Position numbers and translations under genes: made by a program. From Bacillota bacterium (GTDB taxonomy: Bacteria > Bacillota > GCA-003054495 > Carboxydocellales > JAJZTU01): a stretch of DNA of 7,942 nucleotides. The notes under the pieces were generated by a model that did not search any database, had not been told where the DNA came from, and was given only the letters and a program-made list of their open reading frames with translations. Positions 5,496 through 7,942 of the stretch are shown here, piece by piece (position 1 is the stretch's first letter; each line of letters opens with the position of its first letter). The stretch is from NCBI GenBank assembly GCA_021848765.1, contig JAJZTU010000151.1, forward strand, positions 1 to 7,942, in the 5' to 3' direction.

Positions 5496-7942
5496 TACGC
5501 CTTAACAATTTCCACCCTGGTATCCAATTGGCTGGCTCCCCCGCCAATAGGGTCGGACAGACAAGCGTTTTTTAGGGCCACATCAATCAGTTGAATACTG
5601 TTTACTGCAAACCCGGTGCCCCTCCCCAAAGCAAGGCCGGTATCCTCCACTCCGGCTGTCCATTGGGTATGTCCGTAGGGCTCAACAACCCCGGTCTGCT
5701 TCCCGTCAATTTTAACGGAAGAAGCTCCATAGGCAAAGTGGCCGTAATTGAAACTACATCCCACAACTCCGGGCTTAATTCCGCCGGTTACCAGCACCTT
5801 ACCCCGGGCTTCGAAATCCGTTGATTTAACTTTGACGGAATCCCCGGACTGCAAACCGCGTTTTTGGGAATCAACCGGATTCATCCAGATGTAGTTTTCA
5901 GCCTCAATCTCCCGCAGCCAGGCATCGCTGATATTGCGGTGGGTGCCGATATGCCGGGCTTTCCAGTTAATCAGGTAGAGCGGATAGGTATCATCCACTT
6001 TTTTCCCGTTAAAATAGGCAATTTCCGCAATTCTGGGCAGGCCGTCATAGGGTTTACCGGTATAGGCATCTTTCCCCTTGGCGACTTTTTCGGCGTAAAA
6101 ATTCACCTCGGCAGCCAGTTTGTACTTCAGGTACGGGCCATCATACTCATTGCCCTGCTTTTCAAAACGCCCTCCCCGGTTGAGAACATACACCACTCTG
6201 GCCCACTCTTCCGGCTTAACCGCCTTTTTCAGAGCCTGAAGATCTAAGAATTTGCCTAAAGCTTTCTGCCTGGCTTGTTCAAAGATTTTCAATTCTTTGG
6301 CATTAGCTTCCAGTACCGGCTCTTTGCCATCATAGGCAATATTGGCCACCAGCTTCAGATAGAAGTCTTCGGCCCGGTCCAATGAACTCCCGTCCGGGAA
6401 GGCTCCGGCCCCGACACCCGGCAGTCCCAGCTCCCTGGCGAGGTCAATAAAAAAGTCTTCCATCTGCCGGGCCTCAGGATAAACCCGGGTTACCGGCTGC
6501 TGGATATGGGTTTCTTTAAGATGAAAATTGGGATAAATGGTCTCAAAACCCCAGCGCTCCAGGTATGTTAAATCAGGTAAAATATAGTCGGCATAAGTTC
6601 CTGTTTCACTAATCACCACATCGGATACCACCAACAGGGGTATAGCCTTTTGATCTTTTAAAATTTCCTGGTGGGCCATCCCGACCGGCACTGACAAAAG
6701 GGGAGAAATCCGGTGAATAAACAGAGCCTTGATGGGATAAGGATACCCTTCAGCAGCACTGGGCAGGGCCTCTTGAATGTTGTTGCCGGAATATTGGAAC
6801 CAGGGGCGTTTGGCCGGGTAGCCATCCCTCTTAAAGAGAGTAGTCTTTTCATAGCCAACCTTATTGCGTACCAGCGGTATTCCCCAGGCTGGATATCCCT
6901 TAGGCACCTTTAAGAGGTCATACCTGCCCTCTAAAGGCTTAAACTTAGCGCCGGTGCTCATACTGCCCCCTTTCCAGTCATAATTGCCGATCAGGTGGTT
7001 AAGGCAGTTAATGGCCCGCAGATTATAGAAGCCATTAGTGTGCATAGCCGGCCCCCGGTAAGAGGTAATAGCCGCTTTTTTCCCGTGAGAAGTAAACTCT
7101 TGGGCCAAGTCGATAATCTGCTGCGGGTCAATCTCACAGATTTTGGCATATTCTTCAATGGTGTGTTCCATAACCCTTTCTTTAAATAGGGTGAACACTG
7201 ACTTGACCCGTAATCCATTAATGGCCATGTCTACTTCCAATTGCCCTTCTGTAGCCTGGTCATGGGGCACAGGTTTGCCATTTTGGATTACTACAAATTG
7301 TTTGTCCGTGCCGATCCCGATATCGACGGCCCGGAGCTTTGGCTGCCCTTTATCGCTTAAATTAACCAGGTGCGTAGCATCCGACCAGGTAGGTTCCCCA
7401 GCGGCTTGTGCTGCCGCCTGGTTGGGATTTAACAGATACCGGAGGTCATAACGCCGGTTTTCTATGATCCAGCGGGCCATCCCCAGCGCTAAGGCCGCAT
7501 CGGTTCCCGGTTTAACCGGTACCCACATGTGTGCTTTTTCACCAATCCGGCTCAGCCTGGGGTCAACTACAGCCAGCTTCATTCCTCTCTTGAGAGCATT
7601 CATAAATTTGGGCCCCAGCCAGGTAGGCCCTTTATTGGCCACTAACGGGTCTGTACCCCACACAATGACAAACTCAGCATTGTCCACATCTGCATACATG
7701 CGTTTTTTCGGTTTTTCTGCATTAAATGACTGTACGTTGCCTATTACACCGCTGACGCCGCAAATTCCGCCATGGTCAAGGCTGTTAATGCTGCCAACGG
7801 TCTGGCTCCAGTACCGCTCTTTGAAAAAGTCCCGCCGGTCCCCGAAAAATCCTGCAATCTGGTTGGCCTTAGGCCCAAAATCCGGGTGTTTGGTGTCAAT
7901 GAGGACATCCTTATACCTGGCATCGAATTCCTCTTTGGGCAT
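5495..7942 (-). CDS. ttrA: TtrA-like molybdopterin oxidoreductase (tetrathionate reductase catalytic subunit family), 5'-partial
   Basis: Catalytic subunit of the DMSO-reductase superfamily, probably exported and reducing tetrathionate or a related oxyanion with a bis-MGD cofactor. The visible 815 residues include HGGICGVSG with Cys61 as likely Mo ligand, a dinucleotide loop VVDPRLSRIGEKAHMWVPV (125-143) then PGTDAALALGMARWI (145-159), SETGTYADYILPD (445-457), and the C-terminal cofactor-binding domain (about 655-815) ending DPIGGGASQLDTRVEIVKA. Stretches such as DTKHPDFGPK, GEPTWSDATHLV and RAEDFYLKLVANIA closely recall enterobacterial TtrA from memory. TtrA is about 1,000 residues long; missing here are the twin-arginine signal, the [4Fe-4S] cysteines and the first cofactor segment, so roughly 200 residues lie beyond the right edge or are lost. 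The ATG at 7942 is therefore probably internal. In Salmonella ttrA is last in ttrBCA; the terminator here fits the same last position, with ttrB/ttrC perhaps upstream. Related selenate or arsenate reductases remain alternatives. Confidence 0.82.
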   Translation of the reverse strand: MPKEEFDARYKDVLIDTKHPDFGPKANQIAGFFGDRRDFFKERYWSQTVGSINSLDHGGICGVSGVIGNVQSFNAEKPKKRMYADVDNAEFVIVWGTDPLVANKGPTWLGPKFMNALKRGMKLAVVDPRLSRIGEKAHMWVPVKPGTDAALALGMARWIIENRRYDLRYLLNPNQAAAQAAGEPTWSDATHLVNLSDKGQPKLRAVDIGIGTDKQFVVIQNGKPVPHDQATEGQLEVDMAINGLRVKSVFTLFKERVMEHTIEEYAKICEIDPQQIIDLAQEFTSHGKKAAITSYRGPAMHTNGFYNLRAINCLNHLIGNYDWKGGSMSTGAKFKPLEGRYDLLKVPKGYPAWGIPLVRNKVGYEKTTLFKRDGYPAKRPWFQYSGNNIQEALPSAAEGYPYPIKALFIHRISPLLSVPVGMAHQEILKDQKAIPLLVVSDVVISETGTYADYILPDLTYLERWGFETIYPNFHLKETHIQQPVTRVYPEARQMEDFFIDLARELGLPGVGAGAFPDGSSLDRAEDFYLKLVANIAYDGKEPVLEANAKELKIFEQARQKALGKFLDLQALKKAVKPEEWARVVYVLNRGGRFEKQGNEYDGPYLKYKLAAEVNFYAEKVAKGKDAYTGKPYDGLPRIAEIAYFNGKKVDDTYPLYLINWKARHIGTHRNISDAWLREIEAENYIWMNPVDSQKRGLQSGDSVKVKSTDFEARGKVLVTGGIKPGVVGCSFNYGHFAYGASSVKIDGKQTGVVEPYGHTQWTAGVEDTGLALGRGTGFAVNSIQLIDVALKNACLSDPIGGGASQLDTRVEIVKA

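Noticed and set aside
5864..6247. 127-codon plus-strand open frame inside the TtrA-like gene
   Set aside because: Antisense shadow of a well-supported family protein.
7500..7530. GC-rich inverted repeat around ggtttaacc
   Set aside because: Short, inside the TtrA-like coding region and explained by codons; no sign of a regulatory role.

Overview
The window looks like a piece of a Gram-positive, anaerobe-type chromosome, most likely Clostridia/Peptococcaceae-like Firmicutes. This is an inference from moderate GC content, purine-rich ribosome-binding sites, a probable TTG start, a short Rho-independent terminator, and a tetrathionate-reductase-type molybdoenzyme. No rRNA, tRNA, CRISPR array or insertion sequence was seen.

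Left part (1-4290, + strand): a likely three-gene operon. It starts with a six-hairpin-type glycosidase whose reading frame is still open at the left edge. Its stop overlaps by 8 nt the start of a nitrilase-fold protein in which all three catalytic positions (Glu, Lys, Cys) are replaced by Gln, Gln and Gly. After 63 nt follows a second nitrilase-fold protein with the triad intact and an extra N-terminal segment of about 82 residues. A glycosidase next to a dead and a live C-N hydrolase paralogue is the most unusual part of the window. I know of no characterised pathway with this layout, and the substrate cannot be read from the sequence.

Right part (4326-7942, - strand): two genes that converge on the first operon. 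corA encodes a CorA-type divalent-cation channel whose signature GMN tripeptide reads GKN; its best start is a TTG just after a run of six Gs. Upstream of it lie a possible sigma-A promoter and then the terminator of the next gene, a TtrA-like molybdopterin oxidoreductase (tetrathionate reductase catalytic subunit family). The window ends exactly on an ATG of that gene, but the iron-sulfur and first molybdopterin segments expected at its N terminus are absent, so the gene is either cut by the window edge or broken just outside it.

The two halves converge at about 4290-4326 without a clear terminator, so transcripts may overlap there. Apart from strand and proximity, nothing ties corA or the TtrA-like gene functionally to the glycosidase/nitrilase operon.
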